DNA from: an uncultured Alphaproteobacteria bacterium
Lineage (GTDB): Bacteria > Pseudomonadota > Alphaproteobacteria > Rhizobiales > Beijerinckiaceae
Direction of reading: 5' to 3'
Length of the DNA: 64,000 bases
Assembly: GCA_937988775.1 (NCBI GenBank)
Contig: CALKHP010000058.1
Span: 95,565 to 159,564, forward strand
The notes under the pieces are model-generated. The model had not been told where the DNA came from. It did not search any database and was given only the letters and a program-made list of their open reading frames with translations. Below, one piece after another: positions 53,104 to 59,547 of the stretch (position 1 is the first letter of the stretch; every line of letters starts with the position of its first letter). The translations under genes and the position numbers were made by a program.

Positions 53104-54305
53104 CGGCGCGCCTCTTGCTCCGCCTCGGGCACGGCGGTGACCATGTCGCCGTCACGCACGAAGGTGCCGGCGCGCGCCACCACCGTCTCGCCGTCCTGGA
53201 GGCCGGAGACGATCTCGGCAAAACCCTCGCCGACCAGCCCAAGCCGGATGGCGCGCGTCTCGATGCGGCCATCCTTGACGACCTGCGCCTGCGCGCCGTC
53301 CTTGGTGTGGATCACGGCCTGCACCGGCAGGGTCACGCCGGTATGGCGGCCAACCTCGACCTGCCCGCGCGCGAAACTGCCGATAGCCAGCGGCGCACCG
53401 GCCGGCAGGCTGATGCGGACATGGCCGAGCCGGGTGGCCTTGTCGACTTCAGGCGAAACCAGCCGCACGGTGCCGGCCAGAACCGCATCGCCGCCCGGCG
53501 CGGTCACGCTCGCGCTCTGCCCGGCCTTGATGCGCGGCAATTCGGCTTCGGCCGCCTCGGCCTCGAGCTCGACCGCGCCATCGGCGATGATCTTGAACAG
53601 CGGGTCGCCCGCCATCGCCGCCACCGAGCCGAGCTTGGCGTTGCGCCGGCTGATCAGCCCGGCGCGCGGCGCCTTGATCTCGGTGCGGGCGAGCTTGATC
53701 TCGAGTTCGGCGCGCTGGGCCTCGGTCAGCTTTTTATCCGCCTCGGCCGCCGCGAGCCCGTCCTTGGCCGCCTGCAGCTTGGCCGTGCCGGCGCGTGACG
53801 CCGCCTGGCGCTGCTCGAACGTATCGAGTGTGGTGATGCCGGAGGTCTTGAGCTTGGCCGCGCGCTCCAAAGCGCTCGCGGCCTGGATCTGGTTCGCCTC
53901 GGCCTCGGAAATCTGGGCCTTCACCTGCGCGATCGCCGCCGCGTTGCGCGCCAGATTGGCCGCGTTCTGGGCAAGCTGCACATCGAGTGTGGCACGCGAC
54001 AGTCTGGCCAGCACCTGGCCTTCGCGCACGTGGTCGCCCTCCTCGGCGAGGATATCCTCGATCACCAGCCCGTCGATCTCGGGCAGGACATAGACCTCCT
54101 CGCGCGGCACGAGCGTACCAGACACGGTCACGCGCGCCGTCACGTCGCGGCGCTTCGCCTTCACGACGGAAACCTTCGGCGCCTGCGGCGCGGGCGTGGC
54201 AATCGCGGTCGGCTCCGCCGCGCCCGGCATCGCGAACCAGAATGCGCCACCAGCGGCCAGCCCCGCGACAGCAACGGCGGAAAGAACAACGGCGCGCCGT
54301 GTCAT
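53100..54305 (-). CDS. RND efflux periplasmic adaptor (membrane fusion protein)
   Basis: 401-residue adaptor. An N-terminal anchor or signal (VVLSAVAVAGLAAGGAFWFAM) is followed by a split lipoyl domain (VLPEIDGLVIEDILAEEGDHVREGQVLARL and later ARTEIKAPRAGLISRRNAKLGS), a long coiled-coil hairpin (about 120-200) and beta-barrel/membrane-proximal parts. It bridges the RND pump to an outer-membrane channel. ATG 54305 overlaps the tetR-type stop by 4 bp, so regulator, adaptor and pump are co-translated. Confidence 0.92.
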   Translation of the reverse strand: MTRRAVVLSAVAVAGLAAGGAFWFAMPGAAEPTAIATPAPQAPKVSVVKAKRRDVTARVTVSGTLVPREEVYVLPEIDGLVIEDILAEEGDHVREGQVLARLSRATLDVQLAQNAANLARNAAAIAQVKAQISEAEANQIQAASALERAAKLKTSGITTLDTFEQRQAASRAGTAKLQAAKDGLAAAEADKKLTEAQRAELEIKLARTEIKAPRAGLISRRNAKLGSVAAMAGDPLFKIIADGAVELEAEAAEAELPRIKAGQSASVTAPGGDAVLAGTVRLVSPEVDKATRLGHVRISLPAGAPLAIGSFARGQVEVGRHTGVTLPVQAVIHTKDGAQAQVVKDGRIETRAIRLGLVGEGFAEIVSGLQDGETVVARAGTFVRDGDMVTAVPEAEQEARR

Positions 54306-54925
54306 GCGGACACCTTCTCGCTGAGGCAACTGCGGATCCCGCCGGCAAGCGCGGCCCGGAACACCATGAGCACCATGGCAAGCCGCGCCTCGGTATCGCA
54401 TTCGGGATCGGTCGCGACGCGCAAGGCCAGCCCATCCACCATCAGCGACACCATGTCGAGCACGCGGCGCGGATCGACATCCGGCGCGGCCAGGCCGCTG
54501 TCGCGCAGCCGTTCGAGATAGCGCACCAGATGGTTGTCGACCTCGCGCTGCACGCTCTGGCACAGCGTCGTCAGCGCCGGATTGCGCGTCGATTCGGCCC
54601 AGATCTCGAGGTCCATGATCTTCTTGGCGCGCGGCTCGTGCAGCAGGTAGCCACGTGCGATCTCCTCGAGCAGCGCGATCGAAGGCGGCGCATGCTCGAG
54701 CGCCTCGAAATCCGCCATGTACTTGGCGCGCTCCCGCTCGGTCAGGCCCTCGACGATGGCCTCCTTGGACGGGAAATACCGGTAAAGATTGCCTGGGCTC
54801 ATGCCGGCTTCCGTTGCGACGTTCTGCATCGTGGTGCGATGAAAACCGCGCCGGACGAAGCTCAGTTCCGCCGCATCGAGAATCGCCGTGCGCCGCCGGT
54901 CCGCGCTGTTGCGCTCATCCGCCAT
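54302..54925 (-). CDS. TetR-family regulator of the RND efflux operon
   Basis: 207-residue repressor. The N-terminal HTH is MQNVATEAGMSPGNLYRYFPSKEAIVEGL (about residues 34-62), and the C-terminal ligand domain is all-helical. ATG 54925. It is the first gene of its own operon, 23 bp after the perfect 20-bp palindrome, consistent with autorepression and drug-induced release. Its upstream host neighbour has been separated by the prophage beginning at 55,041. Confidence 0.9.
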   Translation of the reverse strand: MADERNSADRRRTAILDAAELSFVRRGFHRTTMQNVATEAGMSPGNLYRYFPSKEAIVEGLTERERAKYMADFEALEHAPPSIALLEEIARGYLLHEPRAKKIMDLEIWAESTRNPALTTLCQSVQREVDNHLVRYLERLRDSGLAAPDVDPRRVLDMVSLMVDGLALRVATDPECDTEARLAMVLMVFRAALAGGIRSCLSEKVSA

Positions 54926-54947
54926 TTATATTCCGCCTGCGCTGACC

Positions 54948-54967
54948 GAGAATGAACGTTCATTCTC
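54948..54967. promoter_or_regulatory. Perfect 20-bp palindrome, TetR operator
   Basis: GAGAATGAACGTTCATTCTC is fully self-complementary. The ATGAACGTTCAT core is the form common for TetR regulators of RND pumps, which often bind ATGAACGTTCAT-like sites. It ends 23 bp upstream of the TetR ATG and lies 73 bp from the prophage end. Confidence 0.75.
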
Positions 54968-55035
54968 AATTGCCACTGCGGCGAAATTGCGTCAAGCCTC
55001 GCATCCAGTACTTGAGCCGGCCGAGATTCAGCCCG

Positions 55036-55041
55036 GCCGTT
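55036..55041. other. Junction of host DNA and Mu-type prophage left end
   Basis: Host sequence ends GCCGT (55036-55040) and phage sequence begins TGTTAAACGACAG at 55041. A TGTT terminus is the usual form of Mu-family ends (5'-TG...CA-3'). The 5 bp before it are the predicted target-site duplication and should recur after the right end, which is outside the window. The 55041-55384 stretch (344 bp) has no gene, only end sites and repeats. Confidence 0.6.
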
Positions 55042-55047
55042 GTTAAA

Positions 55048-55064
55048 CGACAGTTCAAATGGCA
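55048..55064 (+). repeat. Candidate transposase end site L1
   Basis: CGACAGTTCAAATGGCA, 7 bp inside the TGTT terminus. It matches the second site CGACAGATCAAATGGCA at 55173 in 16 of 17 positions. Confidence 0.6.
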
Positions 55065-55172
55065 GAGGCGGGAAGCCGGGATTAAGCGGGATTTTCCGGG
55101 ATCGACCGGGCGAAACCATCGCAAATCCGGGGACTTAGGGTATCCCTAGGGCCGGGCGGCCGTTTGAAGCGG

Positions 55173-55189
55173 CGACAGATCAAATGGCA
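55173..55189 (+). repeat. Candidate transposase end site L2
   Basis: CGACAGATCAAATGGCA, same orientation as L1 and 125 bp from it. The long L1-L2 spacing resembles the Mu left end, where HU bends the DNA between the first two sites. Confidence 0.6.
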
Positions 55190-55230
55190 TAGCCTGTCGG
55201 CGGACGATCGGGGCCAAGGCGCCCTAAGCC

Positions 55231-55241
55231 GTTGAAATGGC
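55231..55241 (+). repeat. Candidate transposase end site L3 (core only)
   Basis: GTTGAAATGGC matches the GTTCAAATGGC core of L1 at 10 of 11 positions, same orientation, 53 bp after the equivalent position of L2. Only the core is conserved. Confidence 0.4.
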
Positions 55242-55256
55242 GTCCAGCGCCCTCGC

Positions 55257-55372
55257 GAAGTGGGATGATTTGGACCGTCGTCGGCACATAGCATCCCACT
55301 TAGGTTTTTACGCGACATTACAAGCCTCTAAGGCCGATACGGCGCGGTCGCTGCAGAAACGGAAGTGGGATG
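55257..55372. repeat. Three copies of AAGTGGGATG (one inverted) beside the RHH gene
   Basis: AAGTGGGATG occurs at 55258-55267 and 55363-55372 on the plus strand and at 55292-55301 on the minus strand (read as CATCCCACTT). All three fall in the gene-free 116 bp between the L3-like core and the 3' end of the RHH gene. They may be sites for the RHH protein or further end sites for the transposase. Confidence 0.55.
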
Positions 55373-55384
55373 GCAAAACCGTCA

Positions 55385-55597
55385 TCAACGTGACTTTCCG
55401 CTTGCGGCCTGCCTGATCGCAGCTGCGATCGCGTCGCGCATCGTCGTGCCATCCTCCGTCAGGCGGTCGAGCGCGGCAAGTTCGTCCGCCTCGAGGCGCA
55501 GGCTGATCACGCGCCCGCCCCGCTGCTTGAGCGCCTGCAGGGACGATTGCAGATAGGCGCGGGCGGTCGCAGGATCGACGCGTGGCGGTCTTGTCAT
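55385..55597 (-). CDS. Small ribbon-helix-helix protein (prophage)
   Basis: 70 residues. The N-terminal part (TRPPRVDPATARAYLQSSLQALKQRG) is followed by a strand-helix-helix pattern VISLRLEADELAALDRLTEDGTTMRDAIAAAIRQAA that looks like an RHH DNA-binding fold. ATG 55597 overlaps the upstream 151-aa gene stop by 4 bp. It is the last gene of the leftward prophage operon and lies beside three copies of a 10-bp repeat. A regulator or antitoxin-like role is possible; no toxin partner is obvious. Confidence 0.65.
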   Translation of the reverse strand: MTRPPRVDPATARAYLQSSLQALKQRGGRVISLRLEADELAALDRLTEDGTTMRDAIAAAIRQAASGKSR

Positions 55598-56049
55598 GAC
55601 TTGTTCCCCTCGATCCACGCCCAGGCGGCCATTTTGGCTATACCGACGATCCCAAGCATCCGCTCTCGCGGGTAGTTGCGCAGTTGGGCACCGAGTGCGA
55701 TGCCGACCCATGGTGCTCGCGGTACGTCGGCCGGGTTGGTGGCATAGCCATCGTCAATCGGCTCCTGGTGCAACTCGGCCCACAACTCGGCGGCACCGGC
55801 CGAGCGGCGCGCAACCCCAATAACCGCGTAATTGACGGCGGCATCGGATGACTTGACCGTCATGTAGAGATGCGACCGCCACCGGCTCACCACGAGCAGC
55901 AACTCGCCGTCATTGATCGACTTGACGCCATCGGTGGCAATGACAGAGCGCGCATAGGCCTCGGCCTCGGCCGAGACCTCGTCGCGGGTCATCTGGTGCG
56001 CGCGGCCGGTGTTGAGGATGATGCGCCAGATATAGTCAGGCTGGGCCAT
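55594..56049 (-). CDS. Prophage protein of unknown function (151 aa)
   Basis: ATG 56049 with CAGGAG six bases upstream; the ATG shares one base with the TAA of the preceding gene. The sequence begins MAQPDYIWRIILNTGRAHQM and mixes helix and strand, with a C-terminal tryptophan-rich helix (AKMAAWAWIEG). No membrane segment or known catalytic motif was recognised. It is part of the leftward accessory operon with the RHH and HARP-like genes. Confidence 0.65.
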   Translation of the reverse strand: MAQPDYIWRIILNTGRAHQMTRDEVSAEAEAYARSVIATDGVKSINDGELLLVVSRWRSHLYMTVKSSDAAVNYAVIGVARRSAGAAELWAELHQEPIDDGYATNPADVPRAPWVGIALGAQLRNYPRERMLGIVGIAKMAAWAWIEGNKS

Positions 56050-56558
56050 TATTGCTCCTGCGCGGCGATGTTGAGGGCAAAAATGCGGTTGCAGCCGTCG
56101 ACGATGGTGTCGACATCGGCTAGGCATCCCGGCCTAAACGTCCAATACGGCGCCCGCCAGCGTGCGCCAGGTAGCGATCGAGCAATATCAACCGATGCCT
56201 CTAAATACCGGAATTCGTAGCGCAGCTCGCCACCGGCGATGGTGATGTTGCGGCTTTTCACCTCCGCACGACGGCTTTCGAGCGCCTTAAGCGGGTCAGT
56301 CTCGATGCCGTCCCACTCGAGGTCGCGCAATGCCTGCTCGATCGCGCGGAGATAGGGAGCCTCGGCAGCCGCCCATTTTTCTACGCGCGTCACCGCCAGC
56401 TTGCCGGGAATGTGCCACGACTTGGTGCCGGCGCCCCAACGTGCCTTGGGAAACCGTACCTTGAAGCGATCAATGAGGGCGCGATCCTTGGGAAACTGCA
56501 CAGCCGCTCCGGTTGGGAGCGGCTGGATCATGATGCGAGAGCGACTGACCGTTACCAT
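56049..56558 (-). CDS. Prophage protein with two HARP-like segments
   Basis: 169 residues from ATG 56558, inside the end of the 56-aa gene. Residues 20-70 (VQFPKDRALIDRFKVRFPKARWGAGTKSWHIP in part) resemble the F-x-R-FP-x-A-x-W...W-x-IP pattern of HARP/HARP-like modules that accompany DNA-annealing helicases and nucleases. A second, weaker copy lies near residues 125-155 (ARSLPGARWRAPYWTFRPG). No helicase motif is present. A nucleic-acid-binding role is inferred only from that resemblance. An alternative start is ATG 56531. Confidence 0.6.
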   Translation of the reverse strand: MVTVSRSRIMIQPLPTGAAVQFPKDRALIDRFKVRFPKARWGAGTKSWHIPGKLAVTRVEKWAAAEAPYLRAIEQALRDLEWDGIETDPLKALESRRAEVKSRNITIAGGELRYEFRYLEASVDIARSLPGARWRAPYWTFRPGCLADVDTIVDGCNRIFALNIAAQEQ

Positions 56559-56722
56559 TTCCGGTCAGCTGGGGCCATGAAGTGGTAGAGCAAAGAGGCC
56601 ATGGCGTCGGCGTCCTGCGTCCTGCCTTCGGCTAGGGCCTTCTCAGCTTCGCGCATCGCGTAAGCCCGGAGTTCGGCGTCGTCGGCGCGCTCGATCATGG
56701 CATTGTATTCTTCGCTGGTCAT
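56552..56722 (-). CDS. Small acidic helical prophage protein (56 aa)
   Basis: Reads MTSEEYNAMIERADDAELRA onward and ends ADRKW; it is mostly alpha-helical and rich in Ala and Glu. ATG 56722 has AGGA nine bases upstream and lies about 55 bp downstream of a good leftward promoter (TTGACG-17-TATAGA). It overlaps the HARP-like gene start by 7 bp. It is the first gene of the leftward accessory operon. No family was recognised. Confidence 0.6.
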   Translation of the reverse strand: MTSEEYNAMIERADDAELRAYAMREAEKALAEGRTQDADAMASLLYHFMAPADRKW

Positions 56723-56760
56723 GGTCTTATCCTGCCTAACCGTTTGCCCCGAGGCGCGGG

Positions 56761-56779
56761 CATCAACGCCGTGTTGATG
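56761..56779. promoter_or_regulatory. Operator-like inverted repeat at the leftward promoter start
   Basis: CATCAAC-N5-GTTGATG, perfect 7-bp arms, placed where transcription from the leftward promoter would begin. Read on the minus strand it contains TCAACACGGCG; TTAACACGGCG recurs in the rightward control region at 58095-58105. Confidence 0.5.
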
Positions 56780-56784
56780 ACCAA

Positions 56785-56813
56785 TCTATATATATAGATG
56801 CTAGGGACGTCAA
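56785..56813 (-). promoter_or_regulatory. Sigma70-type promoter for the leftward accessory operon
   Basis: TTGACG (56813-56808), a 17-base spacer and TATAGA (56790-56785). The -10 lies inside a perfect 16-bp palindrome ATCTATATATATAGAT (56784-56799). The AT-rich patch is unique in this stretch. Confidence 0.6.
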
Positions 56814-56838
56814 GCGGGAACTCGAGAAAATCAGCGTC

Positions 56839-57339
56839 CTAGTTGTCCCAGGAGACGTAAATCCGGAAGTCAGCGGGGTCGGTTGCCGTCAGGACATAGC
56901 GCGCCCCGCCGATGGAACGCTCGGCGCGGTGCGGTGGCCGCGTAGCGCCGTCGATCAGGCTCGTCATAAGCCGTCCACGCTCCTTGGGCGCTGCGCTCGG
57001 CGCAGCGACTGCGGTCAGGGCAGTCAGGACAGTCGCAGTCCGCATCGCCGCCTGCTTACGCGAGGTCGCGGTGGGGCCACGAGGGATATAGACCGCGATC
57101 TCATCCGGCGCGCCCGTCTCGTCGTCGCCGATGACCAGGATCTTGTAGCGGTCGCCTATATATTCGCACTGCGGGATAGGCTGCTTGGGGCACGCCAACT
57201 TATCGACGCGTATGCCTTGCCCAGCTGATGCGTTAAAAAGGTCGGCAAACCCGCCGACGGTCAGGTCCCCAGCTCCGGCCGGTGTGGACCATGCCAGCCC
57301 GGCCGCGAAAAATGCATAAAATGCATACTTTGGCATCAT
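56839..57339 (-). CDS. Secreted or periplasmic prophage protein co-transcribed with the repressor
   Basis: 166 residues. A signal peptide MMPKYAFYAFFAAGLAWSTP ends near AGAGD. The mature part is small, with two cysteines (LACPKQPIPQCEY) likely disulfide-bonded, and a C-terminal beta-rich tail (GGARYVLTATDPADFRIYVSWDN in part). The ATG overlaps the repressor stop by 4 bp, so it is made in the lysogenic state. This context suits a superinfection-exclusion or lysogenic-conversion factor, but no family was recognised. Confidence 0.7.
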   Translation of the reverse strand: MMPKYAFYAFFAAGLAWSTPAGAGDLTVGGFADLFNASAGQGIRVDKLACPKQPIPQCEYIGDRYKILVIGDDETGAPDEIAVYIPRGPTATSRKQAAMRTATVLTALTAVAAPSAAPKERGRLMTSLIDGATRPPHRAERSIGGARYVLTATDPADFRIYVSWDN

Positions 57340-58010
57340 AATCCCCCCGCCTTGTAGAACACCCGCCCTGCGATCCGTAGTCTCTCGGCATCGGCCGGCG
57401 CGAGCCGCTCATCTTTATAGATCTCGGCGTTGTCGGACATCAACGTCACAGCGCCGTCGAAGCCAACCTGGACGCGCTTGATGCGCACATCGTCGCCCAG
57501 CACCACGACATAGATCCCGTCATTGTGTGGTCGCCGCACGGCAGTGTTGACCAGGACGATCGAGCCATCTGGAATTGTCGGGTGCATGCTATCGCCGCGC
57601 ACTGTCAGGAAGTGTGCCGTGCCTGGTGGCACGCCGAGTTGCCGCAGCAGGATGCGCGAGAACGGAAGGCGGTCGATTTCCTGTGGATGGCCATTTACTG
57701 CGCCGTCTCCGGCCGAAGCGACCACATCCAGCAGCGGGAGCATGACCACATCGGCAGGCGTGTCCGAGGCTGCGGCAGGCCGGGCTAAGGCATATTTGTC
57801 CGAGACCAATGCGTCCAGAGGCAAATCTAGCGCACGGGCGATCGCCCATGCGACACCAAGCGAGGGCTCCATTCCACCCTTGTAGCGGTCGAGCATGCGC
57901 CTATTTATGCCGGATATCCGCGAGAATTCAGACAAATTCTCGACGGCCCTCAGCAGTTCGGCAAGGCGGGTTGGACGCTTAAGCCCATCGTTTGCGTCGT
58001 CAGTAACCAA
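57336..58010 (-). CDS. Phage repressor, LexA/S24 peptidase-type
   Basis: 224 residues. An N-terminal HTH (LAELLRAVENLSEFSRISGINRRMLDRYKGGMEPSLGVAWAIARALDL in part) is joined to a C-terminal S24 domain. The catalytic serine is in VRGDSMHPTIPDG and the lysine in VRIKRVQVG. An Ala-Gly or Ala-Ser type cleavage site may lie in VVASAGDGAV. It should maintain lysogeny and be cleaved during the RecA-mediated SOS response, so the prophage is probably DNA-damage inducible. It is divergent from ner. Confidence 0.88.
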   Translation of the reverse strand: MVTDDANDGLKRPTRLAELLRAVENLSEFSRISGINRRMLDRYKGGMEPSLGVAWAIARALDLPLDALVSDKYALARPAAASDTPADVVMLPLLDVVASAGDGAVNGHPQEIDRLPFSRILLRQLGVPPGTAHFLTVRGDSMHPTIPDGSIVLVNTAVRRPHNDGIYVVVLGDDVRIKRVQVGFDGAVTLMSDNAEIYKDERLAPADAERLRIAGRVFYKAGGL

Positions 58011-58037
58011 TAATGAGACTTTCGTGTCGCGCAGCGC

Positions 58038-58067
58038 TTGACGTGGTTAGACATCTACGTCTATGTT
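58038..58067 (+). promoter_or_regulatory. Rightward early promoter (Pe-like)
   Basis: TTGACG (58038-58043), an 18-base spacer and TATGTT (58062-58067), 55 bp before ner. The spacer and -10 contain the inverted repeat TAGAC-N6-GTCTA (58048-58063). The -35 is identical to that of the leftward accessory promoter. Confidence 0.55.
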
Positions 58068-58105
58068 GAACACAAGTGATCAACACAGACTTGGTTAACA
58101 CGGCG
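58064..58105 (+). promoter_or_regulatory. Cluster of AACAC operator-like repeats
   Basis: AACAC occurs at 58069-58073, 58082-58086 and 58097-58101 (13 and 15 bp apart), embedded in TTGAACACA, ATCAACACA and GTTAACACG. TGTTGA-N10-TCAACA (58064-58085) is also an inverted repeat. The last copy shares AACACGGCG with the operator at the leftward promoter (56767-56775, minus strand). These are likely binding sites for Ner or the repressor. Confidence 0.5.
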
Positions 58106-58121
58106 GCGAACTCGTGACGAG

Positions 58122-58385
58122 ATGGGCATGACGGTCAAGGTAAATTGGACAAGAACGACCATAATTGCTGCGCTGCGTGATCGCGGCACAACGGTTGCGG
58201 CACTGGCCGACCAGGTCGGCCTGTCGCGCCACACGATCTACGGCGCGCTGGAGCGGCCTTATCCGCGCGTCCACGCGATCGTCGCCGATGCGCTCTCCAC
58301 CCCCCGCCAGACGATCTGGCCGCAGTTTTACGACGCCGCTGGTAAGCGGCGCGCGTTTGCACGCTCGCACAAGAGGGTCGCGTAA
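58122..58385 (+). CDS. ner: Ner-like phage DNA-binding protein
   Basis: 87 residues of the Ner/Nlp HTH family. The pattern WTRTTIIAALRDRGTTVAALADQVGLSRHTIYGALERPYPRVHAIVADAL...TIWPQFYDAAGKRR (in part) closely follows Mu Ner, including the IWP-x-Y end. In Mu, Ner represses the early and repressor promoters to favour lytic growth. ATG 58122, or ATG 58128 two codons later. Its TAA overlaps the ParB-like ATG by one base. Confidence 0.9.
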   Translation: MGMTVKVNWTRTTIIAALRDRGTTVAALADQVGLSRHTIYGALERPYPRVHAIVADALSTPRQTIWPQFYDAAGKRRAFARSHKRVA

Positions 58386-59257
58386 TGTCCGAGCAAGAGC
58401 CAGCATCGCCAATGCTCATGGCGCAGATCGACGCGATCGATGTCGTCAACCGCATGAGGCCGTCAGATCCGGCGCGTGTCGAGGCGTTGGCGGCATCGAT
58501 CAACGAGATCGGCTTGCAGCAGCCGATCATCGTGCGCATGGCGCCGGATGACAGCAATCGCATGGTGCTTGTCGCGGGCGGGCACCGTTTAGCCGTCGCA
58601 AAGCTGCTCGGCTGGGCGGAAATTCCGGCGATCTTGCTTGATATAGACGAGGCTGAGGCGCGCCTGGTCGAGATTGACGAAAACCTGATCCGCAACGAGT
58701 TGACCGAACTCGACCGGGCACTGGCTCTCGCCGAGCGCAAGCGCATCTACGAGGCGCTGCACCCGGAAACCAAGCATGGGGGGCGCCGTCCCAAGCGGGT
58801 CAGTGATCAAGTCGCCAACTTGGCGACTTGGATGCGCTACTCGAAAGATGCGGCCCGTAAGACGGGGATGTCAGAGCGCGCGGTACAGCGCGCGACCGAG
58901 CTCGCCGGAGCCCTGACCCCGCAAACCATCGCCGCGCTGCGTGGCACCAAGGTCGCCGACAATCAGGCCCAGCTGCAGGCGCTCGCCGCACTGCCGGAGG
59001 AGCAGCAGGTCTCGGTGGCCGGGCTGATTGGCACCGGCGCCGCCAACACCGTCACCAAGGCGCGCGAGATCGCCGGCTTTGTACCGGCAGGCGGCACGGT
59101 GCGCCCCGAGGATGCGCAGCTCAAGCGGCTCGAGGCGGCCTTGCTCCGGCTCGACGAGCGCCAGCTGCGCGACTTGCGCGCCATGGTCGACGCCCGCCTC
59201 GCCGCCCTCGAGCCGGCCCCCAAGCCGCGCAAGGGCAAGAGCGGGAGTGCTGCGTGA
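58385..59257 (+). CDS. ParB/RepB/Spo0J-type partition-like protein (prophage)
   Basis: 290 residues. The N-terminal ParB CTPase-like domain has VEALAASINEIGLQQPIIVR, the box-II-like AGGHRLAVAKLLGW and ENLIRNELTELDRALALAERKRIYE. The middle is an HTH region (YSKDAARKTGMSERAVQRATELAG), and the C-terminus is a basic tail. Similar genes stand between ner and transposase A in several alphaproteobacterial Mu-like phages. No ParA is encoded. It may regulate transcription or modulate transposition rather than partition. Confidence 0.85.
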   Translation: MSEQEPASPMLMAQIDAIDVVNRMRPSDPARVEALAASINEIGLQQPIIVRMAPDDSNRMVLVAGGHRLAVAKLLGWAEIPAILLDIDEAEARLVEIDENLIRNELTELDRALALAERKRIYEALHPETKHGGRRPKRVSDQVANLATWMRYSKDAARKTGMSERAVQRATELAGALTPQTIAALRGTKVADNQAQLQALAALPEEQQVSVAGLIGTGAANTVTKAREIAGFVPAGGTVRPEDAQLKRLEAALLRLDERQLRDLRAMVDARLAALEPAPKPRKGKSGSAA

Positions 59258-59547
59258 TGAGCGACCCACGCAACTGGATGCTGCTCCCTGGCTTCTCCCG
59301 CCATGTCGTCGCCGTAACCGATGATGGTCAGGCAGGTGATCTCATCGCGGTTTTCGAGCGCGCCGAGGAAGCCACCGCTGCGATCCGCGAGCACAACACA
59401 CACTCCCGCATACTGCAGGCGCTGAGCGGCGCCGCACCCTTCATGCGCAGTGGAGACGGAGGCACACGCGGCGGTCGCATCGAAATGAACCGTCTCGCCA
59501 GCATCATGGAAGCCGCCATCGCCAAGGCGGAAGGCGGTGCGTCGTGA
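59257..59547 (+). CDS. Small prophage protein (96 aa)
   Basis: Begins MSDPRNWMLLPGFSRHVVAV and contains DDGQAGDLIAVFERAEEATAAIREHN, a strand-helix pattern. It ends AIAKAEGGAS, encoded by a 29-bp stretch (59512-59540) that recurs exactly at the end of the next gene. The ATG overlaps the ParB-like TGA. No known family. Confidence 0.65.
   Translation: MSDPRNWMLLPGFSRHVVAVTDDGQAGDLIAVFERAEEATAAIREHNTHSRILQALSGAAPFMRSGDGGTRGGRIEMNRLASIMEAAIAKAEGGAS

Noticed and set aside
49888..54093. A 1401-codon open frame on the plus strand opposite the RND operon
   Set aside because: It is antisense to two well-supported efflux genes; the translation is Arg/His/Asp-rich low-complexity typical of the complementary frame of GC-rich coding DNA, with no ribosome site.
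55385..56049. Toxin-antitoxin pair formed by the RHH and 151-aa proteins
   Set aside because: Gene order and overlap would fit, but the 151-aa protein shows no toxin-family motif and is larger than usual toxins, so the claim was not made.
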